Assembly (NCBI GenBank): GCA_018239675.1 | Contig: JAFEGX010000013.1 | Coordinates: forward strand, 1 to 64,000 | Origin: Verrucomicrobiota bacterium | GTDB lineage: Bacteria > Verrucomicrobiota > Verrucomicrobiia > Opitutales > Opitutaceae | DNA length: 64,000 bases | Reading direction: 5' to 3' | Shown here: one piece after another, positions 25,044-33,154 of the stretch | Numbering within the stretch: the stretch's first letter is position 1 | Layout: the number at the start of each line of letters is the position of its first letter | Notes under the pieces: model-generated | What the model was told of the DNA's origin: nothing | The model's database searches: none | The model's input: the letters and a program-made list of their open reading frames with translations, nothing else | Made by a program: the position numbers and the translations under genes

Positions 25044-26996
25044 TCACTCGGCCCGCCCGCGGAGGCGCCACCAAGCGCGCTTGGCCCCGCGGAAGGCGCG
25101 CAACAGCGGACCGTGTCCCAGCGCGATCTGGCCGCCGATCCACCAGTGCGGCGGGCGGAGCCGGTAGTCGCGCAGGGCCCGCAGCAGGCCGCTGAGGGCG
25201 AAGTCGGCGCAGAGCGTGGCATGCCGTTGCTCATAGAGCTGGTCCGCGTGCGGCAGGAACCCGAACACCCGAGCCTCCCGGGTCGAGGGTCGGTCGTGAA
25301 AGTCTCTGTAGAGTGCGATCACGGCGCGGGCGAAATCCCCGGGCGGGGCCGCGGCGGCGTCAGCCGTTTCCTCCGCGCGCCGGACGAAGGCGAGGATCGC
25401 CTCCTGAAAAAGCCGGATCTCATCGAGGTTGACCGGTCCGGGTGCGTTGAGCACCGGCTCCCACCGGCCACCAGCTTCGCGGAAATTGAGCACCTGCCCG
25501 TGATCGCTCTGGGCCATCAGTTCGACCAGCACCTTGTGCGATTCCTCGCGCACGAGCGGAATCGGCGCGTGCAGGTTGGTGAAACCGAGCATCTCGCCCG
25601 CCGGCCGCGGGTCGGCGGGTGGCATCAGGCCGAGATAGAAACCGGTGAGCGGGGCCGGCCGTCCGTCCTCCGCGAGGACCTGTTCCAGGTTGCGCTGGAT
25701 GCTGCCCAGCCAGCCCGCGTCGACCAGCCCGACCGGTTCGCCCGCCCGGAGACCCTCAGCCGCGAGGTAGGCCCGGGCCCGGGCGGCGCGGACCGCGACC
25801 GCCTCGCGCACCACCTGACGCCGCGACGGCGCGAGGAGCCAGTCGGCCAGCGCCTCGCGGGTGGCGGGCGGCAGGTTGGCGTCCAGATCGGGGACCGCCA
25901 GCTCTGCCGGCAGGTGGTCGCGGCCCCAGGCCTCGTCGAGGCCGAGCTGCAGCAGGGTCTGGCGCAGCGAGTGGAAATGTCCGGTCGGCGCCGCGAGCCA
26001 GCGCAGCGCGGCGGGAGACTCGAGCTCGGCGGGACCGGCGAACGCCAGCCGCGAGGCATAGAGGTAGCGGCATTCAACCGCCGCCGGCCTCCCGGCCTGG
26101 ATCTGGCGGGCGATGCGCCAAAAGATCTGGCCGTCGCGGGCGAGAAAATAGAGGCGTTTCAGTCCGCGCCGCTCCGCCTCGGCCAGCGTCCACCGGACGA
26201 AGCCGTGGAAGAGTGGGCCCGCCACCGCCGTGCCGGTCTCCCACAGCACCGCCTCGCGCTCGGTCGCGGGAAGGCGGTCAAGGCGGGCGCGGCGCATCGC
26301 CCCGGCCAGCAGCGAGCGCCACGGCGGGGCGAACTCGCCGTCTGTCGCGCGGGCCCGGCGCTCTCGCGCGGTGAGGTGGACGTCGGCGAAGTGCGTCGCC
26401 GTGAGGCCCAACTCGCGTGGCTTGGCGACGTCGGCGAACGGGTGGTCGCCGGTGTGGTGCCATTGCCCGAACGTCATGCCGGTGGCGTCCCGCACGAACT
26501 CGAACATCCGGCCGGAACTTTTATTGGCGCGGGTTTCCCCGGAGATGAACAACAGGTCGCCCGGCGCCATCACGCCCTCGCGCGCGAGCCAGCCACCCAG
26601 CACGGCGGAGGGCAGGTACATGTCCGAGAGGAACATCAACGGGCCGGCCGAGGCGCGGGCGGCCGCCAGCAGGGGCCGCGCGCGCGGCACCCCGTGCAGG
26701 TGGCGACCCTCGGTCGCCAGTTCCCGCTCCCGCGCGCGGGCGAGCGTGGCGGGGTCCCAGCGCAGGGTGCGGGCCAGCACCGCGTAGATCTCGTCGAGGG
26801 TCACCTCGACCGCCGGCGATTCACGGCGCGCCGCGAGCTCGGCATCCCACCGCGCCATGGCGAAGGCCAGCGGGTCGAGCGGGGAGATCCCGTCGGCCCG
26901 GAGGCCGGCCCCCACGTGCACAAACAGGTCGCGGGGGTGCGCAAAGTCGCGCGTCACCACCGTGTCGAACACGTCGAAGCTGGCGGCCGACTTCAT
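25044..26996 (-). CDS. HAD-superfamily protein of the COG5610 type
   Basis: About 650 residues. The N-terminal ~210 residues form a HAD-like domain: motif I FDVFDTVVTR (Asp9, Asp12 region), motif II LMFLSDMYLP, a Lys in ANKSSGRMFE and motif IV HTGDHPFADV. The remainder is a large helical region of unknown function, characteristic of proteins found in cell-surface polysaccharide loci. The start at 26996 overlaps the methyltransferase stop in an ATGA arrangement, so coupling is likely. Phosphatase activity on a sugar intermediate is possible but unproven. Confidence 0.75.
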   Translation of the reverse strand: MKSAASFDVFDTVVTRDFAHPRDLFVHVGAGLRADGISPLDPLAFAMARWDAELAARRESPAVEVTLDEIYAVLARTLRWDPATLARARERELATEGRHLHGVPRARPLLAAARASAGPLMFLSDMYLPSAVLGGWLAREGVMAPGDLLFISGETRANKSSGRMFEFVRDATGMTFGQWHHTGDHPFADVAKPRELGLTATHFADVHLTARERRARATDGEFAPPWRSLLAGAMRRARLDRLPATEREAVLWETGTAVAGPLFHGFVRWTLAEAERRGLKRLYFLARDGQIFWRIARQIQAGRPAAVECRYLYASRLAFAGPAELESPAALRWLAAPTGHFHSLRQTLLQLGLDEAWGRDHLPAELAVPDLDANLPPATREALADWLLAPSRRQVVREAVAVRAARARAYLAAEGLRAGEPVGLVDAGWLGSIQRNLEQVLAEDGRPAPLTGFYLGLMPPADPRPAGEMLGFTNLHAPIPLVREESHKVLVELMAQSDHGQVLNFREAGGRWEPVLNAPGPVNLDEIRLFQEAILAFVRRAEETADAAAAPPGDFARAVIALYRDFHDRPSTREARVFGFLPHADQLYEQRHATLCADFALSGLLRALRDYRLRPPHWWIGGQIALGHGPLLRAFRGAKRAWWRLRGRAE

Positions 26997-27730
26997 GCCG
27001 GCGGCTTGTCGGCCGTCGCGACTAGGTTGGGGGTCAGGGTCACCTTGCCACCCCGTTCCCAGCCCAATTCGGCGATGAATTCTGCGCGGCGCCGCAGCCG
27101 CGTGCCGACCCGGCACCACCAGGCAACGGTCCGCCGCGTCGGCAGCCAGAACAGGAACCGCGGCCGCGGGAAGAACTCGATCCCGCCGCAGCGCACCTCG
27201 ACAAAGCCGGTCTGCGAGAGCAGGAAGGTCAGGCTGTCGTCGGTGAAGCTGGTCTGGTGCGTGTAGTCGTTGTGGAACCAGAAGCCGCCGATCGAACTCG
27301 CCGCGTTTGGCACCGAGCAGATCAGCCGGCCGCCGGGCGCAAGGCTGCGGCTGATGGCCCGGAGGAACTCCGGCTGGTCCGCGGTCCGCACGTGCTCCAG
27401 CACGTCGAGCAGCAGGATCGCCCCGTAGGCGCCGGGCCGGGCCGCCAGGAAATCCTCGGAGCGCGCTACATGCGCGACATCGAGGCCGCTCCGCCGGGCG
27501 TACCCCACTTGGCCCGCGTCAATGTCAATACCGCTGACCCTCGTATAACCTAGTGCCTGCAGGTCCTCGATCACATAGCCACGGCCGCAGCCGACATCGA
27601 GAATTGGAAGGCTGCGGTCTGCGGGCAGCCGGGATGCCAGCAGGCGGTGGTGCAGCAATGTCAGGCCGCGACGATGGCCCGGCGAATCGGGGTGGAACAG
27701 CGCGTAGTGCGCGGAGTAGTCGAGCGGCAT
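26993..27730 (-). CDS. Class I SAM-dependent methyltransferase
   Basis: 245 residues with a Methyltransf_11/23-like fold. Motif I is ILDVGCGRGYVIEDL, followed by the acidic motif SGIDIDAGQVGYARR and LLLDVLEHVRTADQPEFL. The start is ATG 27730 (MPLDYSAHYALF), 7 nt after the flippase stop. With overlap into the HAD gene, the flippase, methyltransferase and HAD genes form one minus-strand operon. A role in O-methylating a polysaccharide or terminating chain growth is inferred from context. Confidence 0.87.
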   Translation of the reverse strand: MPLDYSAHYALFHPDSPGHRRGLTLLHHRLLASRLPADRSLPILDVGCGRGYVIEDLQALGYTRVSGIDIDAGQVGYARRSGLDVAHVARSEDFLAARPGAYGAILLLDVLEHVRTADQPEFLRAISRSLAPGGRLICSVPNAASSIGGFWFHNDYTHQTSFTDDSLTFLLSQTGFVEVRCGGIEFFPRPRFLFWLPTRRTVAWWCRVGTRLRRRAEFIAELGWERGGKVTLTPNLVATADKPPA

Positions 27731-27737
27731 GGGCGGC

Positions 27738-29120
27738 TCAGGAGCGGAATTGCGCGAGTAAAGCGCGCCAGCGGGCCGGGGCAACCGGGATCAGCAGCGC
27801 CCGGGTCTGCGCCGGCCCGCACGGGCGTAGCGCGGGGAAGAGCCACGTGGTGAGATAGCCGCTCGTGACCACCGCGGCGAGCCAGGCCGCCGCGGCGCCG
27901 ACGATGCCGTGGGCGGGCATGAGCCAGCGGGCCAGCAGCACGAGCACCGCGAGGTGGATAACCGCTGCCGCCAGGTTGAGCATGGTCGGCGCCGACAGCA
28001 GAATGTACTGCCACCGGGCGCTGGCGCTGAACGCAAAGAGGCACGCCCAACCCTGCACCATCAGCACGGTGGAGGCCCTGGCATATGCCGTCCCGTACAG
28101 CCCGTGGACCACCAGTGGGCCGAGCACGCTGCAGCTGACGGCCACCACCCAGCCCGCTGCCGTCAGGGCGTCGAACATCTGCTGCAGGCGCGCGCGATAG
28201 GCCTCCCGCGACTGGGCGTGGCTGGCCGACAGGCCGGGAAAGAAACTGAGCGTCATCGTGCTGCCGACGAACAGCGCCACCTCCGTCAGGCGGCTCGCGG
28301 CGAAATAGATCCCGGCCTCCGCGGCGCCCAGCCACTGCCGCACGAGCAGTTGGTCGGTTCGCATCGCAAGGGCCACGGCCAGGGTGGAGACCGCGAGCGG
28401 GGCGCCCCGGCGCCACAGCTCCCGCGCAATGGCGGAGTCCCAGGTCCAGGCACCGCTGGAGTAGGGATTGTGCCGGCCCGCCCACCACAGGCCGGATGCA
28501 ACCAGCGCCACGTCGGCCACCTGGGCCCAGGCGAACGCCACCACGGGCGCGTCGGCGGCGACGAGGCCGAGCTTGAGCGCGCCCCCGCCGACCAAGGCGG
28601 CGAACCTTACCAGCACCGTGCGGCGCGAATCGAGGTGGCGCTGGAACCAGAGGTCGACCACGTCCGCTGGCTGGAACGCGAGCAGGGTTCCGATGATGAG
28701 AATCAGCCTCGCGTCCGCGGGCCCGCCCCAGATCCCGAGCGCCGCGCCGGCTGCCAACAGGCCGTAGGTTCCCAGCGCGCCGAGCAAGCGGAGGCGGATG
28801 GCCGTGCCCAGCACGGCGCCGGCCTGTCCGGGTCGCTTTACCAGCTCGTCCACCACGATGCCCTCCAGCCCGAGGGTCGCGAGCGCGGTGCCGATGGTCA
28901 CGACCACCACGGCGAAATTCAGCCGCCCGAATCCCGCGGGCTCGAGGTAGCGCGCCACGACCCCGAGCACGACCGCGGTCACGGTGGCGCGGCCGACGCG
29001 CTCGCCAACCAGCCAGAGGATGTTCTGCAGGGGTTGGCGCGGGGAGGACACTCGCAGCACTATGGTTGGCCCGGGCTTCGGGTCGCGAGCCGGAAAGTGC
29101 GCCGCCGAAATGGCTGTCAT
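27738..29120 (-). CDS. Wzx-type polysaccharide flippase (MOP superfamily)
   Basis: About 460 residues with roughly 12-14 membrane segments. The N-terminal LWLVGERVGRATVTAVVLG and internal DLWFQRHLDSRRTVLVR and LLVRQWLGAAEAGIYFAASR segments fit the oligosaccharide-lipid flippase family. It would translocate the lipid-linked repeat unit across the inner membrane. Start uncertain: ATG 29120 is used; GTG 29060, closer to the conserved N-terminus, is an alternative. First gene of the minus-strand operon; divergent from the GT4 pair starting at 29160, giving a 39-nt divergent gap. Confidence 0.87.
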   Translation of the reverse strand: MTAISAAHFPARDPKPGPTIVLRVSSPRQPLQNILWLVGERVGRATVTAVVLGVVARYLEPAGFGRLNFAVVVVTIGTALATLGLEGIVVDELVKRPGQAGAVLGTAIRLRLLGALGTYGLLAAGAALGIWGGPADARLILIIGTLLAFQPADVVDLWFQRHLDSRRTVLVRFAALVGGGALKLGLVAADAPVVAFAWAQVADVALVASGLWWAGRHNPYSSGAWTWDSAIARELWRRGAPLAVSTLAVALAMRTDQLLVRQWLGAAEAGIYFAASRLTEVALFVGSTMTLSFFPGLSASHAQSREAYRARLQQMFDALTAAGWVVAVSCSVLGPLVVHGLYGTAYARASTVLMVQGWACLFAFSASARWQYILLSAPTMLNLAAAVIHLAVLVLLARWLMPAHGIVGAAAAWLAAVVTSGYLTTWLFPALRPCGPAQTRALLIPVAPARWRALLAQFRS

Positions 29121-29159
29121 TCTCCGGGGCGGGAATTTAGGGATGCGGGGCATCCGCCC

Positions 29160-30233
29160 ATGTTCACCGTGCTGCACTACACCGGGTATCGCACCGAGCG
29201 CGGCGGCGTGGTGGCGGTGCTGCGCGCCCTCCGGGAAACGGGGCGGTTCCGGATGCTGCACGGCGTGGTGCCCGAATTCGCGACGCCGGCGCCCGTGACC
29301 CTGGAGCCTTGGCGCGGGCCGTCCATCGAGGGCGAACGGATCGGCTGGCGCGAGGCGTGGCGGGCGCGCGCCGTCGCCCGCGCCGTGCAGGCGTGGCTGC
29401 AGGCTGCGCCCGACCGCGTTTTCCACGGGCACTCGCGCGCCGGCCTGCTGGTAGCGCTGTGGCTCCACCGCTGGGGTGAGTCGCGCGTCGTGGTCTGCGT
29501 GCATTGCTACGGGCGACAGCGCTGGTTCTACCGGTGGGCGGCGCGCCGCTTGGGCTCTAGACTGTACTGGCTCACGCCGGCCATGCGCGTGCACTATGGC
29601 GTGCCGGGTGCCGGCTGGGACCAGTGCCTGCCGGGTGGCGTCGCTGAGTCGGCATTCCTCGGTTCGCCGCCGCCGCCCGCGCCCAATCGCCTCCGGCTCG
29701 GCGGCGCCGGAATGCTGGTCCGATGGAAACGCTGGGAGCTGGTCCTCGACGCCCTGGCCGCGCTGCCACCCGAGGTCCGGGCGCAGGTGACCTTCGAGCA
29801 CGTGGGCGCCGCCAACGAGGACGCCGACTCAGTCAACTATGCGGCAGAATTGTGCGACCGGACGGCTCGCCTCGGTTTGATGGACCAGGTGACGTGGCGC
29901 GGCCAAGAGCCGTCCTCGCGGCGGCTGCTCGCCGCGGTCGACCTGGTGGTGGTCTGCTCGGACCACGAGCCGTACTCGATGGTCCTGCAGGAAGCCTGGG
30001 CGGGCGGGGTGCCGGCGCTGGCGGCCGACTCGGGCGGACCGGTGGACCTGGTGCGGCCGGGTGCCAACGGCTGGCTGTTCCGCAGCGGCGACGCCTCGAG
30101 TCTCGCGGCGGCGATCGCGGAGCGGGCCCGGACCGGCGATTGGACCCGGCTGGACCGGGCAGCCGTGAGGCGCACGGCACGTCGCGCGGCCAAGGCGGCG
30201 CTGCATTGGGAGGAGATTTACCAGCGCCTATGA
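29160..30233 (+). CDS. Family 4 glycosyltransferase
   Basis: 357 residues, GT-B fold. The C-terminal donor domain contains VVCSDHEPYSMVLQEAWAGG, a variant of the EX7E motif, then VPALAADSGGPVDLV. The N-terminus MFTVLHYTGYRTERGGVV carries the glycine-rich acceptor-side loop. Start ATG 29160. The stop overlaps the next glycosyltransferase start (ATGA). Likely adds one sugar of the exopolysaccharide repeat. Confidence 0.88.
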   Translation: MFTVLHYTGYRTERGGVVAVLRALRETGRFRMLHGVVPEFATPAPVTLEPWRGPSIEGERIGWREAWRARAVARAVQAWLQAAPDRVFHGHSRAGLLVALWLHRWGESRVVVCVHCYGRQRWFYRWAARRLGSRLYWLTPAMRVHYGVPGAGWDQCLPGGVAESAFLGSPPPPAPNRLRLGGAGMLVRWKRWELVLDALAALPPEVRAQVTFEHVGAANEDADSVNYAAELCDRTARLGLMDQVTWRGQEPSSRRLLAAVDLVVVCSDHEPYSMVLQEAWAGGVPALAADSGGPVDLVRPGANGWLFRSGDASSLAAAIAERARTGDWTRLDRAAVRRTARRAAKAALHWEEIYQRL

Positions 30234-31321
30234 AACTCGCCTTCAGCTTTCTCTGCGAGCATCCCGGGCGGCGCACCGGGCTGACCACGTTGTTCCGCAG
30301 CTTCATCACCGAGGCGCGGCGGCAGGATCCGTCGGTCGAGTGGGTGATCTTCGCCGGCGCCGGCGCGTTTTCGGACCTGGCCGGGCCTGGCGTGGAAGTG
30401 GTGGAGGATTTCTCGGCGAACGACCGCCGGCTCGACCGGCTGTGGGCGGATCATTTCCTGGTTGGCCCCGCCGCCCGCCGGCGGGGCGCCGCCGCCCTGC
30501 TGACCGTGGGCTTCATGCCGCTGCGGACCGGCGGCCTGCCCGTGGTGATGCACGTGTTTACCGTTCCTCCCCGGCGAGGCGGGGGACTTGGTGCCGCCTA
30601 CCGGCGGGCCGCGATGGCGCGCGGCCTGCGTCACGCCGCGCTGGTCATCGCCAACTCGCAGTGGACGGCAGCACAGCTCCGGGCGCTTGCCCCGGTGGTG
30701 GTCAGTCACGAGGGACTCGATTCCGCGGTGTTCCAGCCGGCCGGCCCGACGGGCATTCCGGGCCTGCCGTCGGGCTACCTCCTGTGGGTTTCGAATTTCT
30801 ATCCCTACAAACGGGCCGAGTTGGTGCTGGCCGCCTACGCGCGACTGTCCCGGGAATTGCGGTCCCGGCATCCGCTGGTGCTGGCGGGCGGGGACTGGGA
30901 GGGCGGGCGGGCGCGGGCCGAGGCGGAGGCGCAGCGGCTGGGACTCGGTAGCGACACGCGGTTCGTGGGCTGGGTGGACGATGCGGACCTGCCCACGCTC
31001 TACCGCGGCGCGCGGGTGCTGGTTTCGGCAACGGCGGAGGAGACGTTTGGACGCAACGTGACGGAAGCGCTCGCCTGCGGCTGCCCGTGCGTCCTCCAGG
31101 ACCTGGCGGTGCTGCGCGAGGTCGCGGGTCCGGCCGCCTGCTTCGTGGATTTCACCGACTCAGCCGCCGCGGGCGAGTCCCTGCGGCAGATTTGCACCGA
31201 CGACGCGCAGGTGGCCCGGCTTCGGACCCAGGGCATCGAGTGGGCGAAGCGGTACAGTTATTCACGTCTTGTGCGCCAACGCCTGACGGCGATCCTCCGT
31301 TTGCCGTTGTCGCCGTCATGA
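30230..31321 (+). CDS. Family 4 glycosyltransferase
   Basis: 363 residues, GT-B fold. The EX7E motif is clear in ATAEETFGRNVTEALACGCP, followed by VLQDLAVLREVAG. The N-terminal domain begins MKLAFSFLCEHPGRRTG. It is coupled by ATGA overlaps both to the preceding glycosyltransferase and to the following exosortase gene, so the three plus-strand genes form one operon. Sugar specificity unknown. Confidence 0.88.
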   Translation: MKLAFSFLCEHPGRRTGLTTLFRSFITEARRQDPSVEWVIFAGAGAFSDLAGPGVEVVEDFSANDRRLDRLWADHFLVGPAARRRGAAALLTVGFMPLRTGGLPVVMHVFTVPPRRGGGLGAAYRRAAMARGLRHAALVIANSQWTAAQLRALAPVVVSHEGLDSAVFQPAGPTGIPGLPSGYLLWVSNFYPYKRAELVLAAYARLSRELRSRHPLVLAGGDWEGGRARAEAEAQRLGLGSDTRFVGWVDDADLPTLYRGARVLVSATAEETFGRNVTEALACGCPCVLQDLAVLREVAGPAACFVDFTDSAAAGESLRQICTDDAQVARLRTQGIEWAKRYSYSRLVRQRLTAILRLPLSPS

Positions 31322-32994
31322 ATTCCCCGCGCGAGACTCGCTTTTCCCCGTGGCTCAGCGCCGCCGCCTGCGCGGCGGCCGGGGCGATCCTCCTGCAGTG
31401 GTTCGGCAACGCCACGCGCGGCTACATCGACTCGGCGTCGCTGTTTTACTGGTGGGGTTTCCAATGGGTCAACCCGGCCTCGGAAACCGAGCACGGGCTC
31501 CTGATCCTGCCGCTGGCGATCGGGGTATTCATCCGGAATCTCCGGAATTCGGAATCCGAAATCCGGAATTCGTCATCCGTCCCCGGAAATCCGCGATCCG
31601 CGATCCGCAATCCGCAATCGGCCTGGCCCGCCTTCGCCGCGCTGGTCGCCGGTCTCTTGCTCCACGCCGTGGGCTTCGCGGCGCAGCAGACCCGCGTGTC
31701 GGTGGTCGCGCTGCTGGTGTTTCTCTGGGGCGTGCTGCGGCTGGGCGGCGGGAAACGCTGGGGCGACGCGGCGGTTTTTCCGGTGGCGTTCCTCGCGTTT
31801 GCGATTCCCTTCAACGCGCTGGACTCGGTCGGGTTCTGGCTGCGGCTCTGGGTCATCAAGGCCAGCGGCGCCGTGGCGCACGCGGCGGGCATCGGCGTGA
31901 TCCAGAACGGCACGCAGCTGCTCGCGCCGGACGGGCGGTACCAGTACGACGTGGCCGCGGCCTGCTCGGGCGTCCGCTCGCTGGTCGCCCTGCTCGCGCT
32001 CGCGGTGCTGTACGGGTATCTGACGTTTCGCGCCCGGTGGCGCCGCGCGTCGCTGGTGGCGCTGTGTTTTCCGCTGATCTACCTCGGTAACGTCGCACGG
32101 ATCCTGTCGGTGATCTTTGCCGCCCAGGCCGGGGGCCAGGCCTGGGGCGGGCGGGCCCATGATGTGATGGGCTACGGCGTTTTCGTCATCGTGCTGGGCG
32201 GCGTGATGCTCGCGGCGCGGCTGATGCCGGAGTCGGAGGCTCCGGCGGAGCAGGGGGCGGCGGAAGCGGAGCCGGAACGTGGATCGGGGAAGTCTGCCGG
32301 GCGCGGCGCATGGGCGGCGGGAGCGGTGGTGGCGCTGGCGGTGGGGGAGATGTTTTTCCTCGCGCACCTCGCGTCGCTGCCGCCGCGTGGCCAGGCGGGG
32401 GTGCGGCTGGCGCCTGACGGCCGGGATCCGGTCGAGTTGCCCCTGTTCCTCGGCACCGACTGGATCGGCCGGCGGGTGGACATCAGCCAGGTTGAGCGCG
32501 AAATCCTCCCGCCCGACACCGGCTATTCGCGCCGCGAGTACGTTGCGGTCGCCAATCCCCTCGACCGGGTCTACTTCTCCGTGGTGCTCAGCGGCCGCGA
32601 CCGCTCGTCGATTCACCGGCCCGAGCTGTGCCTGGTGGGGCAGGGATGGACGATCCTGCAGTCCGAGCAGCGGGATCTCGCGTGGTCGGGCGGGCGCTTT
32701 CCCGTGACGCTGCTGCACGTGCGACGGGAGGTGCGCACGCCGCGCGGCCGGGTGGTGGTGCCGCAGCTCGTTGCGTACTGGTTTGTCGGCGGCGACACGA
32801 TCGTCGGCACGCAATGGGCCCGGCTGGCGGTCGACGCCTGGAACCGGGTGATCCACGGCCGCGCCGACCGCTGGGCTTACATCCTGGTGCAGGCCGACGC
32901 CCGCGAAGGCGATGCGGCCGCTCTTGGCCGCATGCGGTCTGTCATGGATCAGGTGCTGCCTGACCTGATGCTTCCGGCGGCGGGTGCCAAGTGA
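31318..32994 (+). CDS. Exosortase fused to EpsI (DUF3485) domain
   Basis: 558 residues. The N-terminal ~300 residues are an eight-helix exosortase, a membrane transpeptidase-like enzyme that processes CTERM-tagged proteins. The catalytic triad candidates are Cys216 (AAACSGVRSL), Arg261 (NVARILSV) and His281 (RAHDVMGYG). After a linker and one more helix (about 332-350), residues ~370-530 form an EpsI domain (HRPELCLVGQGW). The loop at residues 72-102 is unusually long, Asn/Ser/Arg-rich and encoded by repetitive DNA. The start ATG overlaps the upstream glycosyltransferase stop. No obvious CTERM-tagged target was seen in the window. Confidence 0.9.
   Translation: MNSPRETRFSPWLSAAACAAAGAILLQWFGNATRGYIDSASLFYWWGFQWVNPASETEHGLLILPLAIGVFIRNLRNSESEIRNSSSVPGNPRSAIRNPQSAWPAFAALVAGLLLHAVGFAAQQTRVSVVALLVFLWGVLRLGGGKRWGDAAVFPVAFLAFAIPFNALDSVGFWLRLWVIKASGAVAHAAGIGVIQNGTQLLAPDGRYQYDVAAACSGVRSLVALLALAVLYGYLTFRARWRRASLVALCFPLIYLGNVARILSVIFAAQAGGQAWGGRAHDVMGYGVFVIVLGGVMLAARLMPESEAPAEQGAAEAEPERGSGKSAGRGAWAAGAVVALAVGEMFFLAHLASLPPRGQAGVRLAPDGRDPVELPLFLGTDWIGRRVDISQVEREILPPDTGYSRREYVAVANPLDRVYFSVVLSGRDRSSIHRPELCLVGQGWTILQSEQRDLAWSGGRFPVTLLHVRREVRTPRGRVVVPQLVAYWFVGGDTIVGTQWARLAVDAWNRVIHGRADRWAYILVQADAREGDAAALGRMRSVMDQVLPDLMLPAAGAK
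31531..31619 (+). repeat. ATCCGGAATTC/ATCCGCG quasi-repeat inside the exosortase gene
   Basis: About 89 nt made of variants of GGAATCC, GGAATTC, GATCCGC and CAATCCGC, matching the vocabulary of the intergenic repeats. It is in frame and encodes a low-complexity loop (IRN, SEIRN, SAIRN units) between two membrane helices of the exosortase. No stop codon arises in the used frame. Confidence 0.7.
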
Positions 32995-33079
32995 CAGGTA
33001 TTGGGTGACAGGAAGGAATGGTCGAACCTGTAAAGCCGCTGTTCTCCGGATACTTGCTATCTGTAACTTGTTACCTCGG
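32990..33079. repeat. GTGACAGG inverted quasi-repeat after the exosortase stop
   Basis: The left arm (32990-33012) carries two GTGACAGG units, the first overlapping the TGA stop. The right portion (about 33051-33079) has ACTTGCTATCTGTAACTTGTTACC as partly inverted counterpart. It occupies most of the 160-nt gap before rny. Confidence 0.5.
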
Positions 33080-33154
33080 TCGGCCAGCCGCCGCCCGAGC
33101 GATCTGGATTGAAAAACCGGCCCCACGGCGCATACCGTCCGCGTCCCCGATTTA

